From Thamnidium elegans (Eukaryota; Mucoromycota; Mucoromycetes; Mucorales; Mucoraceae), in contig JAIXMG010000002.1 of NCBI GenBank assembly GCA_025201345.1, positions 496,001 through 560,000 on the forward strand: DNA of 64,000 bases, read 5' to 3'. Position numbers and translations under genes: made by a program. Positions 1 through 10,955 of this stretch are shown piece after piece. The notes beneath the pieces are model-generated. The model saw only the letters and a program-made list of their open reading frames with translations. It searched no databases and had not been told where the DNA came from. Every line of letters begins with the position of its first letter. The first letter of the stretch is position 1.

Positions 1-379
1 GCATTATCCATGACCACATCTTATATCCTACAAAGCAAAAAAATTTCCACTGACCCAACAAACTACCGACAGTTATAATCATAACTGTATAGACAAATAA
101 TTCTGCAAAAAAGAATGCAGCATAGTAATACCATACATCATCTATTTTTTATAAATAAATACTTAATTCTTTACTGTTTTTTCTTTTTCTTTTACTTGTT
201 AACCCGGTTAAAAGGAGTCTCGTTACTTTCATACTAGAAGAACCAACAAGACCAAAGATACAAAACCTCCAAAACCATACAAGATAATACTTGTAATCTT
301 TTTGTTCTGAATCAAATCGAACACTTCTTGCTTGTTGTTGTTGTTCAACATCTTGTGATAATAAGTTGGTGCTTTCCAT
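1..379 (-). CDS. Unknown two-pass membrane protein, 5' part only (runs off left edge)
   Basis: Not recognised. The start is the ATG at 379. Exon 1 is 196-379; a GTAAAA donor follows, and a TTTTTTGCAG acceptor opens exon 2 at 102, which stays open to the window edge in the only stop-free phase. The protein begins with a Gln-rich stretch, then has one hydrophobic segment around residues 30-50 (YYLVWFWRFCIFGLVG) and a second in exon 2 (LFVYTVMIITVGSLLG). It is probably an integral membrane protein. It is divergent from the TMEM234-like gene, with only 104 bp between the two ATGs, so the pair probably shares a promoter. The C-terminus is missing. Confidence 0.6.
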
Positions 380-483
380 CTGATAAGCGGGGGTTTAAAC
401 ACCAAAAAAAATTAGTTAGTTCAGAAGAAGGAAAGAGAAACTCACAAAATAACTTTCCTTTTTATACTTTTTTTTCAAACAAA

Positions 484-1161
484 ATGTTGTCTGATTCATT
501 ACGTAAGAAATAAAAATAAAAACGTCCTTTTTTTTATTTACTTTTTTTTTTTTATGTGTGTATATAGGTCAATTGATTGGATTCGTACTAGGTATATATA
601 TATTAATATAACCTCTCTTTCTGTGTGTGTTGAAAAGTAAACACCTTTTTTTTATATTAGTTGCTATTTGTTGGGGCTCAACAAACCCTTTAATTAAACT
701 TGGAAGTGAAGGACTCGATAAAGTCTCTGAAAAATACCCAGATGGTGGAATAAAGAAATGGTTAGCAGAACTTAAATACCTTTTTACAAAGTGGCAGGTA
801 TAACTTTTTTTTCTCTCTCTTTTATTTCTTAAAGGCTAAAATATTGCTTCATCTGTACCATAGTACGTTTTACCATTATTGCTTAATCTAAGTGGATCAG
901 TAGTTTATTATTATACCTTGGGAAAATCTGACATGTCGCTTGCTGTTCCCATTACCAACTCACTTACTTTTATATTTTCTTTATTAACTGGTTTATGCCT
1001 AGGTGAAAAAATTGGTGGCAAAGGTATAAAAAAAAAAAAAAAAAAAAAAAAAACTTTAAAATAAAACACCCAAAATCTCAAACAAGAAAAAAAAAATAGA
1101 TGCTTGGTTAGGAATGGGATTAGTTGTTGCTGGTGTAGCTATCTGTGTTACCGGAAAATAA
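484..1161 (+). CDS. TMEM234-like small multipass membrane protein
   Basis: Five exons (484-502, 568-591, 661-797, 864-1023, 1100-1161) splice into a 133-residue protein. It starts MLSDSLRQLIGFVLVAICWG and ends GVAICVTGK. Family signatures are the CWGSTNPLIK motif after the first membrane segment, LNLSGSVVYY, and DMSLAVPITNSLTFIFS before the LCLGEKIGG turn. These match the TMEM234 family (EamA/DMT-like, four membrane helices), whose function is not settled. Length is typical. The first two exons are only 19 and 24 nt, and every junction keeps the frame. The last intron contains a run of more than 20 A. Confidence 0.88.
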
Positions 1162-1193
1162 AAAAATAAAAAAAGTTTTTAAAAAGGCACTGC

Positions 1194-1460
1194 GGTGTAT
1201 TTTAGATGTTTAAAACAGGACAAACTATAATGGCATAAATATATATGTGCTAAAATCACTCATAATTGAAAGACGATCGATGAGCACATCCATTACGAAA
1301 GGTACAGTATTTAAAAGCTGTTTGTTTAGTACGCACCGAAAACTTTTATCTATTATGATATATAATACATTACCTAGTCCATTGCGATACTCAGATCTTC
1401 TTCAAAATTCAGTATTGGCATCCCCATCTATTATAGTATCAAAATCTTTACCTACTATTA
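1194..1460 (+). repeat. Dispersed repeat, copy A (second copy at 41045-41303)
   Basis: About 265 bp align in the same orientation with 41045-41303, at roughly 80% identity judged by eye. Shared blocks include ATGTTTAAAACA, TATATAATACA.TACCTAGTCC and AATTCAGTATTGG. Similarity stops near 1460 and 41303. An open frame of 137 codons (1247-1660) crosses this copy but is not kept open in the other one, so it is probably not a gene. It may be a fragment of an old mobile element. Confidence 0.7.
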
Positions 1461-2090
1461 TACTCATACGCTATTTTTTTCTTCTTCTTTTGGTTTCTTT
1501 ATTACGCCAACGTTTTTTTTTTAGTGATAAAGCATATACAATTATATATTCTCATATATATTTACACGTACATGATTATCTCACGCGTCTTTATCAGTTT
1601 ATGACTAATTTATATGTGTATATGCTTGATCACATCACTACTATCGTTTGTCCGAGTTGAGATAATTTCAAAAAAAAATTAATGACTTTTGTACCGACCT
1701 TTTTAAAAATTCGATATGAAATCAGGAAAGCATCAAAGGACCTTAGCCTTTCTATTAAATATGTTTAAAAGATGTCGTTCTATAAGATACAACTATAAAA
1801 AAAAAATGTAGTTTTTGTAGTGAATATAGCTATACGTAGTCCTTATAGTCTGTGCGGTGTTTGTAGTCTTCGTAGTGTATATAGTCGAATACTTTGAAGC
1901 TTGATTTCTCGAGATATAGCAAGAATATAAATTTCTTTTTAGTATCGTCAAAACGCCTGAATTTGTAGCTTTTAAATGCTTATTTGGATGTCACTGTAAC
2001 TTAATTATTGCGAGAATTAGAAAAAAAATTCCTAGATTTTTTTTATTTAGGATATGGGCGCTAAAATTCGGCTATTTTCGTGTAACAAAA
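1461..2090. other. Gene-free AT-rich stretch
   Basis: No supported gene. The stretch 1806-1885 is enriched in short GTAGT/TATAGT words, a weak degenerate repeat. Confidence 0.5.
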
Positions 2091-2163
2091 GGGGTTGTAG
2101 CTCAAATGGTAGAGCGCTCGCTTAGCATGTGAGAGGCACTGGGATCGACGCCCAGCTACTCCA
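2091..2163 (+). tRNA. tRNA-Ala (anticodon AGC)
   Basis: A 73-nt cloverleaf without intron. The acceptor arm GGGGTTG pairs with CTACTCC and carries the G3:U70 pair that identifies alanine tRNAs. The D stem is GCTC/GAGC. The anticodon stem is CTCGC/GTGAG around loop TTAGCAT, giving anticodon AGC. The T stem is CTGGG/CCCAG. A T6 tract at 2169-2174 fits a Pol III terminator. Oddities are a U6:U67 mismatch in the acceptor stem and a T loop reading ATCGACG instead of TTCGANN, so the B box is weaker than usual. It could be a diverged or poorly expressed copy. Confidence 0.85.
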
Positions 2164-3247
2164 ATAACTTTTTTGTAGTTTTTGTCCGGATAAATATTTA
2201 TGAATTTAGGTTTTTGTTTGTTTTTATTGATTTCCAAAAAAAAAAAAAAAATTATGCGAGACAACTATTGTCAGAGTTATTTTAATAGACAATACTTTTA
2301 GTTGTAAATATATAGTGGTAAAAAGATGACCTTTTATTGAGTTTATATTTTAAAGTAATTTATATCTAAATTGAAGTAGTACACAGCTTATTCTATTTTA
2401 GCTGTGACACTATTGTAGTATCCTATAACAAGGTTTATAAATTAAATAACGAGCAGTCAATAGCCGCTACACTTTTTATAGTAAAAGACTTGGTTGCTTA
2501 TGTGACAATCATGTTTAGTATTGTTTTCACAAGACTTGTAAGGGGCTGTACATCCTGTGGTTAGCAGCAGGTAAAATCCTACTTGATCGTTAAAGCTATA
2601 TTTAAAACCAACTCGAAACTAGTATAAAGTTTGACTTGCATGCGTGTTTTATAAATGATCAAAAAAAAAAAAAGAGCATGCTACTTTTATAATTTATTTT
2701 GCATTTAAGAATAGCATGGGTAGCTTCTTTTTTAAGGAAGTATTCAAATGTAATGTTGCATTGATGTATATGGTATCTTTTCTTCTTTTTTTTCTTTTCT
2801 TTTTTTTAATTTGAATGCCTTATTTGATAATTAGAAATGGAAAAGAAGCAATGTAGTCAAAATACTGATAAAAGGAATATGACGATATAGAAATAATGTC
2901 ATTTTTGTCAGTTCGGATAGATATTGAAATTTAATACATTTTTATTTTTTCTTGTCGTTGTGTCTCATAGCTTATTTTCTATCAGTAAACGATTAAGATA
3001 GGTAACTGGCCACCGAAAAACTATATAGTTTGATTAAAAAAAAAAAAAAATTTATCAAGGGCCTCTAATAGTAACAAACACAACACCACGATTTATTTTT
3101 TCTCCTGTAATAATTGTCCCGAAATTTAAAAGTTGAATTAAAGACGTTTTCATGCTACATTGGTATTAAAGGAGTTTTTATATATGTCGTTTATTAAAGA
3201 AAAAAAAATTATGCATTAGCACAATAAATTTTTTTGTACCGTATGGT
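2164..3247. other. Gene-free AT-rich stretch
   Basis: No supported gene or structured RNA apart from the tRNA terminator at its left end. It contains several A or T runs of 10-15 nt. Confidence 0.5.
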
Positions 3248-3300
3248 CTCGATATACTCCTTACATACACCTTTTCCGGAATTTTTTCGTACACTTTAAA
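3248..3300 (+). repeat. Left arm of inverted-repeat pair bounding the 3.2-7.6 kb block
   Basis: Reads CTCG.ATATACT, then ATACACCTTTTCC, then CGTACACTTTAAA. The reverse complement occurs at 7567-7604. The left arm carries about ten extra bases between CTTTTCC and CGTACAC. The arms point inward and look like terminal inverted repeats. Confidence 0.6.
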
Positions 3301-3336
3301 AAAAAAAAATTGGGCACAAAAAAAAATAATAAATCA

Positions 3337-3471
3337 AGCTTGCAACAAGACGCGTTGATGTCGCTTTTCTTGTCACAAGTTCAATCTGATATTGCAGCAT
3401 TGGATGAAATTTAACCAGGATTTCTCTGCCCAGAACTACAAAAAGCACTACAAATCTTGAAATGATGACGA
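3337..3471 (+). pseudogene. Short broken coding fragment inside the inverted-repeat block
   Basis: One plus-strand frame reads SLQQDALMSLFLSQVQSD, then a stop (TAA near 3412), and continues in the same frame as PGFLCPELQKALQILK before a second stop. The amino-acid composition looks like real protein. It is not recognised and is probably a gene remnant. Confidence 0.35.
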
Positions 3472-3928
3472 AAATTGAGTTTGAACGTTTCAACGGGCGT
3501 GTAACATAACACGTCAGATACTATTCCGATTCTGATCGCGTAGTATTATATCTCTTTCTTCATTCCTCAATGATATATACCAGCTATATATCTAATCTTT
3601 TGATTACTATTTAAGATATACTTTGAGTCTTATTTGACAAACTTAATTATTTACTCAGTGTAATAATTAAGATTCCAGCTAAAGAACTTATTTAGAATAT
3701 TTGTGGTGCACCAGGAAAATCACCATTTTCCCTTTTACACAAACGCCACCTATTTTATCAATAATCTATAAGCGGATATATTTAACACATTCAATTCAAC
3801 TGTCATTGAATTCAAATCTCACTTTCATATAAAATAACTTTCCTTTTGCAAATTAATAAAAGCCATCTCATTTTTGACTTTTAACGAAATTATAGGACTC
3901 ATATTTAACAATATACCACTCAACAAAA

Positions 3929-5657
3929 ATGTTAACCAATAAGATAAATAAAACAATCACGAAAAACGCGAGAAACAGAGAGCTCCTTTATGCAGAGGCG
4001 CAAGAAAAGGCAATCAACGAACAGGTATAGTTATTCAACATAAATATTATCCTAATAGAAACTCATTGGCAATCTCCACACAGAGAAAAGCATTGAAGGT
4101 AAGTTTTTAACAATTTTTTAAACAGATGATCTAATTTATCATCTACTTGCAGAAGAACAAGGAGCCGAAAGTGAAGCGTGTAAGTATTAATAGATCGAAC
4201 ACTAACTACTCTCGCTAACGCCCCTCTTCAGTTTAAAGACGTGAAACGTTTATTCTATTCAATAAACCATACAAAACCAAGGAATTTCAAGGTGTTGTAT
4301 TATAAAACGTAACTTCTTTTTTTTTTTTAAAAAAAAAATTTATATTCTAACACCTACACTTGAAGCTTGTCAAGAAATCACATTCTGGACATATCAGATA
4401 CAACCCCAGGCTCACCACTAATGCTCTTAACAAACAACGTAAGAACTAATATCATTGAATCGTTCAAGGGTCCTGAGTTCGATAAAAGAGAACTTGAAAA
4501 TTTAGTGAAACTTGTGAAGGTAAAAATTTGAAAATAACTATTTGTGTAATGAACTCATCCTTTTTTAGAATATGAAAACCACAAATCGAGGGCTAAAAAC
4601 AGCTCTGAATCAATTGAAGTTAATTACAAAGAAAGATAGCGATACCACTACTTCCACTTCAGTTTTAAAGTTTATGTAAGTATCTAAATGATTTGGCTGA
4701 CTGCAGGTATATACTGATTTTATTACGAGAATAGATTAAAAAAGCATCTTGAAGAAGCTCATCTTTTTGAGATCCCCTTGATCAATTCGTTTTCTGAATG
4801 TGACTACGTGGTTAAGTTTTGGGGACCCTTAGTAGAAAAAGGTTTTAAAAACACCTCTATCATTTCCCATTGGTAATATATTACATACTTTTTTTTTTGT
4901 ATTGCGTGACCTATGTCCTCATATAACAACTCTTTCTTTTAGGGGCGACACATTTCCTGGCTCTTTGCTCACTTTGGGCATTAGAATGAAAATGGACCTC
5001 CGCCTCATTGCCATTGATAAAAATCAATTTGAAGATCATGGGTATGGTGAGGTTGCCAAGCAAGGCTCAGTTCCAAAATATTTCAAAGATAAACGAAAGG
5101 CCGTCATTGCCTGTAAAGCATTACTCAACTCGATTATCACTTCCAACGCAATTGACCAAGAAAAAGAAAGCGTATTCATTCCATACCTCATAGTAATGGG
5201 CTTTGAAATGCATTTATATGTTGTACACCTCAAATCGAATCATTTCTATATCACCCAAAAAGTAAAAAGCATCGCCTTCCCTTCTAGACTAGCGGACTTT
5301 GGTGAAGAATCTATTGAATTGGCAAATGGTCTTTTGGATCTCGTTGTGAGTAAAAAAATAGGTAAAAGATTGTTTTGAGTATTGTTGACAATATCTTTGT
5401 AGACGAAGTGTGAAGCGATAAAGAAGCGAGCTTGTAGAGGAAAGAAACGAAAATGTATGGATGATTGCATAGGTAGTACCACAGTAAAACAAAGAGGATA
5501 TGGTACCAGTAAGATTGTTTGGGACAATGTGGATGAACATGAGTTGGAAGACAAGGTCAGCGATGATGAAGTTGACGACGATGATGATGATGTTGATGAT
5601 GAAGTTAATGATGAAAACGACGAGGAAGATAGTGATGATGAAGGCAATAATGTTTAA
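3929..5657 (+). CDS. Unknown protein with basic N-terminus and acidic C-terminal tail (candidate cargo gene)
   Basis: Not recognised by function; it resembles lineage-expanded hypothetical proteins of Mucorales genomes (recollection, not a search). About eight exons join in frame from the ATG at 3929 to TAA at 5657. Clear junctions include GTAAGT donors near 4099 and 4178, an exon ending at 5346, and the last exon starting near 5402. The N-terminus is Lys/Arg-rich (residues 1-60). A globular middle carries SFKGPEFDKRELENLVKLVK, HWGDTFPGSLLTLGIRMKMD and a hydrophobic strand around FIPYLIVMGFEMHLYVVHL. A basic RGKKRK patch is followed by a roughly 40-residue Asp/Glu tail. All splice sites and the frame are intact, unlike the neighbouring transposase. 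No catalytic motif is visible. Confidence 0.75.
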
Positions 5658-6376
5658 TCCTTTTTTTATTCTTATATTTTTTCGTTATCTCTTTCTCTTA
5701 CGCATACCCTTTGGTTTTGGGATGGCTGGGTAGGGTTGGTGGCATTTTTCTATAATAAAAACATCTGCATTTAAGCCGTATTATTGTAAATAAAACATTC
5801 ATATTTCCATATGGTCTGTGCTTTTCTATTATACAATATCATGTACTTGGGTACAAAATTGTTGTTCTGATATATGTTCTATATAAATGTTATGCAGAAA
5901 AATTAATATTGTACATATTATGATGATACACAATTCAGTCATTTAAAAAATATGTATGTCAAGTCCATATCGCTACATACAACTGTGTGCCTGGCTAATA
6001 CGTTTATGTACCTGGAAATAAATGTCTGCATTACTTTTATGTTCCAATTTGTAAAATGCACACTTATATACTCCCGTTTCGTTAGACTGATTTATTATAT
6101 GGTAACCAAGGAAAACTATGTCAAGAATTTTTAGAATATCTTGAAGTCTATCAGCATTTGCTACCGATCTTAAAAAGAAATGTCAGACAAATATCAGCTA
6201 GCCGACATGTTAAAATTACCTGTTAAAGAATTAGTAATTCCATTCGAATAAAGTTTTATACTTATTCGCTTCGATCATTTCTTTAATTGCTAGACTATGG
6301 TTATTAATGATCTAAATTAATTTGGCGTTGGGTGAGAGTTACATACTGTCAACTACGATGTAAATGCTTCAATTCT
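5658..6376. other. Gene-free stretch between cargo gene and transposase remnant
   Basis: No supported gene. A 60-codon open frame at 5952-6134 has no sign of being coding. No second copy of the inverted-repeat arm was found here. Confidence 0.5.
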
Positions 6377-7490
6377 ATCTTTTCGCTCCTATGTATGGAG
6401 GAAAATACACACAAAAGTAACCACGGCTTTCGATATATTTTCTTATATCTACATTTTTGTGAATTAGGACGTTATCCATAACCAAATAACATCCTTTGAA
6501 TTCCTCATATTGGTCTAAAATATCAACAGTACTAGCGACGAAGTTAAAATAATGTCCTGTAATAGTGCCAGCAGTGCTTTTCTTCTTTTAGAGGCGACTG
6601 TTGCTACTTTAGGCATTCTAAACTTTACGTTTACAACTCCATAGGGAGAGATAGCTCCTAATATTGTCGTCATCTTGGGCTTGGTCTTTGGTGTCTTCAC
6701 AATAGCGCGAGTACCAAATTTAGACCAAGAAAAGCAGCGCTTCAGACTGATGTGAAATGCTGCTTCGTCAATGAAGACACAATTGGACTGATAATCAATT
6801 TCAGTATTATCTAAAAGATCTTTGACCCAATTCCATCTCTCTTCAATCTTATCAGGGCAGTTTCGATCTTCAGGGTAGTAATGAGACTTTTTACAGCTTA
6901 TTCGACACTTTTCCTTCACAAAGGTATGGAAGGCAGACTTTTTAATCTCAAGCCTACAAATTGCTTGGTGAAACTGTCCATCTTTTGATCAAGGCTCATT
7001 CCTGTGTCGTCCTTGTCAACCAAGTCAATGAGAAAATCGCGGTGGGCGTCTATTAATACGGGAGGTCTGCCCACAGGCCTCCCACTACCCTCGTTTCTTT
7101 TACAAACAAGCTCATCTGGTTTCTCAAGACTTTTTTTGTACCAGCACGAACGGACAAGCCCTTATCATGTACGAGAGAAAAGAAGCGGTCCATCTCTGTG
7201 CTTTTATAAGTTCGATATGTTCTCTTACTTACAATAGGCTCATCTTCTCTTGCGGGCTCCTCTTTCTTTACTGTTTCTTTAGCAGTTTTGTGAGGTTTTT
7301 CTGGGGGGCTTCAAGTCCAGATATTCTCCATAGCTTGTGACGTTCGTAATGGGATAATCTGGATCATCCACCTCCATTTGTAAAACCATCACTTCATCCC
7401 CCTTAATATTGAAGGTTTTCCCCCTTCCGTCTTCATGTATAAACTGATCTATTCTATTGAAAAATATAAAGTAGTGAAATGTACCAATTA
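6377..7490 (-). pseudogene. Decayed Tc1/mariner (IS630-type DDE) transposase
   Basis: Read leftwards, the strand keeps the family order. First comes a helix-turn-helix-like N-terminal part (STEMDRFFSLVHDKGLSVRA), then GRPVGRPPVLIDAHRDFL. Next is the catalytic core NCVFIDEAAFHISLKRCFSW (first Asp), KPKMTTILGAISPYGVVNVK, and CYLVMDNVLIHKNVDIRKY (second Asp). The order is broken: a frameshift lies in a C run near 7302-7310, others lie near 7130 and 6940, and another near 6585-6595. A stop directly after FPPYIGAKR removes the third acidic residue, where intact relatives continue PPYSPELNPIEQFW. The copy is therefore non-functional. It lies next to the right inverted-repeat arm, pointing inward. 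Confidence 0.85.
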
Positions 7491-7566
7491 TTAACTAAAC
7501 TTTTACTTTAATTTTTATTTTGGTTAGTGTTTGAAAATACACTTTTTCACTGCTTGAATTTTTTTT

Positions 7567-7604
7567 TAAAAGTGTACGGAAAAGGTGTATAGTATATAAA
7601 CGAG
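7567..7604 (-). repeat. Right arm of inverted-repeat pair
   Basis: Reads AAAAGTGTACGGAAAAGG, TGTATAGTATATAAACGAG. It is the inverted partner of 3248-3300 and lies just upstream of the transposase start, the expected place for a transposon terminus. No clear target-site duplication could be fixed by eye. Confidence 0.6.
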
Positions 7605-7723
7605 GGATTTTTTTTAAAGAAATCACAGGGTCTGCGCTTTATGTATACAATTTTTTCTTTTTATATAAATATAATAGATCAAAATATTTCATCCTTTTTA
7701 TTTTTATTTCTTGCTTATATAAA

Positions 7724-7936
7724 ATGCCCAATAAAATAATGGATACGAAACAATACCCTTCTTCTGAAAATAGTGAAATCACAATGATTCAAGATAACAA
7801 TACCACGGACCAATATAATTTTACAAACTCTTTAACTGGAGCTCAAAGCCACAGCTGCTATAGCTTTTGCCCTAGATGTGGAGTGGATGTGGCCCAATTT
7901 TCTCATGATGATAACTGTCCTTTAGCTGGTCCGTAA
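7724..7936 (+). CDS. Small protein with C-terminal cysteine cluster
   Basis: A single-exon, 70-residue frame, not recognised. The N-terminal half is polar and Asn/Thr-rich. The C-terminus reads SHSCYSFCPRCGVDVAQFSH then DDNCPLAGP, so four cysteines and a histidine could bind a metal (CPRCG is a zinc-ribbon half). A TATATAAA sequence lies immediately upstream of the ATG, and AATAAACATT near 7992 could serve polyadenylation. It is convergent with the RhoGEF gene, with 131 bp between the two stop codons. It could be chance, but the composition argues for a real gene. Confidence 0.55.
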   Translation: MPNKIMDTKQYPSSENSEITMIQDNNTTDQYNFTNSLTGAQSHSCYSFCPRCGVDVAQFSHDDNCPLAGP

Positions 7937-8067
7937 TAATGATTTGACTCTAATATCCCTTTCTCTTTCGTTGTACATAATCATTTGTTAAATAATAAAC
8001 ATTATAAAAAAATAAAAAATAAAAAAATCGCTTATCACACATATAAACCATGCAAATTTTTTTTTTT

Positions 8068-8668
8068 TTAATTATTTTTTTCATTTATTTTATCAATCCA
8101 TAACTTTCTAGTAGATTCACTAGCAGTAATTAAAGTAATCGAGTCTTCAGCTTGATGAAAAGTAATTGGATATCCAATTGACGCAAGTGTTGTAGCTGTG
8201 GGTGAAGAAGCTATCTTGTTGTATATGTTGGACGTAGTAAATGATTTGTTGGACGATGGTGAGGGAATAATGTCTACATTCATATATTTTTATAAATATC
8301 AAAAAAGAAAGAGGCCGTCATATAAATTAACTAACCTGTGTTTGGTATAGATACATGTAGTTCTTCAAGTGGAATAGGCTAAAATAAAAATAGGGAGGCA
8401 TTTTTTAGCTTTTTAGAAATATAATACGTAATATGGGTCACGTATCATTCTTACCTTCTGATATATTTTATAGTATTCCAAACTGTCCTGATACTTTATT
8501 TTACAGCATACAAGGTAATGATCAAATAAAAAGACTTGAATGTCCCAAGAAGAATTGTGATAATTAAAGCGTTTCATCTTTCCACACATGATCAGCTGAC
8601 GCTTCGGATCGAGTAAATTCAAATCCTATTAAAAAAAAAAAGTAAATTGGTAAACCCTTGATTCTCAA

Positions 8669-8703
<35 letters not shown>

Positions 8704-10955
8704 CAATGTTTCCTTTTGTTGATATAATCCTTGATGATATTTGTTCAAGATGAAAGGCGTTATCAGACATGCCTACCTTTTTATTTAATTGAACCAACAG
8801 TTCGGTAATTTTTAAGATGACAAGAGGAATATCGTGGTAATCTTGGTGATCTTCCGGAGTTATTTGATGTATTGTGTTCAATAATAAATTGTAGCGGCCT
8901 AATCTGGATGTGGGCTTGGTGAGATACCCATTCAATTCTAATCTACGGGATTCTGGCTGACGTTCTAGTTTCTATTTTTTTTTTTTAAGAAAAAAATCAA
9001 TACAGGTATATACAAAATAAAACGATTCTTTTTTTTTTTTACTTGTGCAAACTGTAAAAACTTTTGGTTTCTCTTCTTTTCTAATTCATAGGCATGCTTT
9101 CCAATAATTTGATGTTCTCCATACGTGACGAACGGTTGAAAGTCTTTAACATGGTTTAATAAAATATCACCAACCGCCGGAATAATTGAATGCTTATCCT
9201 GTCTAGCAGTTAAATCTTTTGATAGTGCAGAAGTTATTCTTTGAATATCAGGTAAATTCCAAAAGACCTCTGTAATAAATTCATTTCTTCTTTCTATGGG
9301 TATGATGTCACTAGTCTGAATAGGATCTATCCAAAACTATACAAATGAAAAAAAAAAGGATCAGCCCATGGTTGCTTTTGTTATAATTTGTACTACTGCA
9401 ATTACATTTTGTACATAGTGCATATCTTTTGTAAAGTCTTGCTCGGTATAAATCAATTCATAAATGCATTCTTGACGCTTTTGTTCAATTCCATTTGTTC
9501 CCATAACAACATTTAAAGGAACAGAATGTCTCCAAAGAGATCTTAATTGCTAAAATAAGATATATATATAAGTATACACGACGCACGTGTAAGAATTTTT
9601 AATCATAATTTTTTTTTTCCTACCTCTTGATCTGTCGTAAGAAGAAATGGGCTAAGAGGACGTTTAACTGTTTTTTGTCCACGTGTAGTCATTCGTGGAC
9701 AACTAATGCTATAACAAGGGGTTTTTCGTGTACAAGTAGGAGAGTAACAATCGGTTAATATGGAGAATATACCATTTACGGGTAGTGTTTCGCAAACCGA
9801 TGGAACTAGTGTTAATTATAATTAATATTTAGTTCTTTTTTTCGCTTGTATTACCATGAATTTGCTTATTATTTTGCGTTACCATGTTTTTTATTATTAT
9901 TTCTTTTTAATGATAATAATTTGTTATTATTAGGAGAGACGAACTGAGGTGGAATAGGAGGTCTATCATAATAATTGCTATCGTCATGATGAGTATATTG
10001 AAATTTATACAATTCGTCATCTAAATCCCTTAGTTTGTAATCATAGTTTATATGATGAAAGAACCCTTGACTTTCTAACGCTCTACCAACTAGTAACGAT
10101 AGATTTCTATCATTAGTATTTAAAATATCAAGTACACAATTCTATATATTTAATCGTTATTAATTTATTATAAATTATTGTTATATTTTATTTCATTACC
10201 ACTGCCATCGTTCCGTTAAATACATTATGATATTCAATTCCATCCTTGAATACAATACTAGAAAGTTGTAATTTTTTTAAAAGTTCTTTTGACACATGTG
10301 ATAATAATGCAGTATAAATTATACCTGCATGACGCTTTTTAACCTTTTCAATAACAACCGATTTCTTTTTCTTTCTCTTTAAAACGTCTTTACTACTATT
10401 ACTACTAGCACTACTAGAATTTCTATTTGTTCCTGTTGTTACTGTTGATGTTGTTAATACTTCATTTGTATTATTATTATTACTAGGTTGTAAACGAGAA
10501 AACACGCTCTTTAATTTTAATAAGGGTTGCGACATATCATTCCATGATTGCGATAAAGATTCTTGTTTCTTCTTGTACATACTGATCGAATCTGATTTAC
10601 TCGGCCTTAAAAGCCCAATGAACTTTGCTTGCTGTTTTTCCGGTTGAGGTTGTTCCTTTAGTGTATCGCCCAATTCGTTATTTTGTTCTGGTAGCTCGAT
10701 ATGCACAGAATTTAAAGACTTGCTGTTGGATAGTAACCTTGTGTTTATATGTAGCTTTTCGGGTGTTGTGTCAATATTAAGACTAGAGTGTCTCTTGGGT
10801 TCATTAGATGATCTCATTTTGTCATGGTAGACAATGAGACTTTGGCGTCGAATGGGTAAATTTTGCTGGATATAACTATTTTCGACTTCGGCTGATATTA
10901 AATCGAATCCACCTTGATAATTGTACGGACTTTCTTCGTTTACGATATTGCTCAT
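8068..10955 (-). CDS. Rho guanine-nucleotide exchange factor, DEP-DH-PH (Rom1/2-like)
   Basis: Predicted activator of a Rho1-type GTPase in cell-wall integrity and polarity, inferred from family. The start is the ATG at 10955. Exon 1 (10200-10955) is a disordered Ser/Asn-rich region with a basic KRKKKKSVVIEKVKKR patch, then the beginning of a DEP-like domain. Exon 2 starts at 10141 and continues the DEP (NCVLDILNTNDRNLSLLVG). A Cys-containing linker follows (GIFSILTDCYSPTC, CYSISCPR). The DH domain starts at KRQECIYELIYTEQDFTKDM and includes LNGYLTKPTSRLGRYNLLL. A PH domain includes DIQVFLFDHYLVCCKIK and ends at LWIDKINEKNN. The stop at 8068 follows directly, so the CNH domain normally at the C-terminus of Rom-type proteins is absent. 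About eight to nine exons; inner boundaries are approximate. Confidence 0.85.

Noticed and set aside
1247..1660. 137-codon plus-strand open frame
   Set aside because: It crosses a dispersed repeat whose second copy (41045-41303) does not keep the frame, and has no domain-like sequence.
5008..5733. Additional frames, including a poly-Met/Asp frame and a Ser-rich minus frame
   Set aside because: Shadows of the acidic-tail exons of the 3929-5657 gene.
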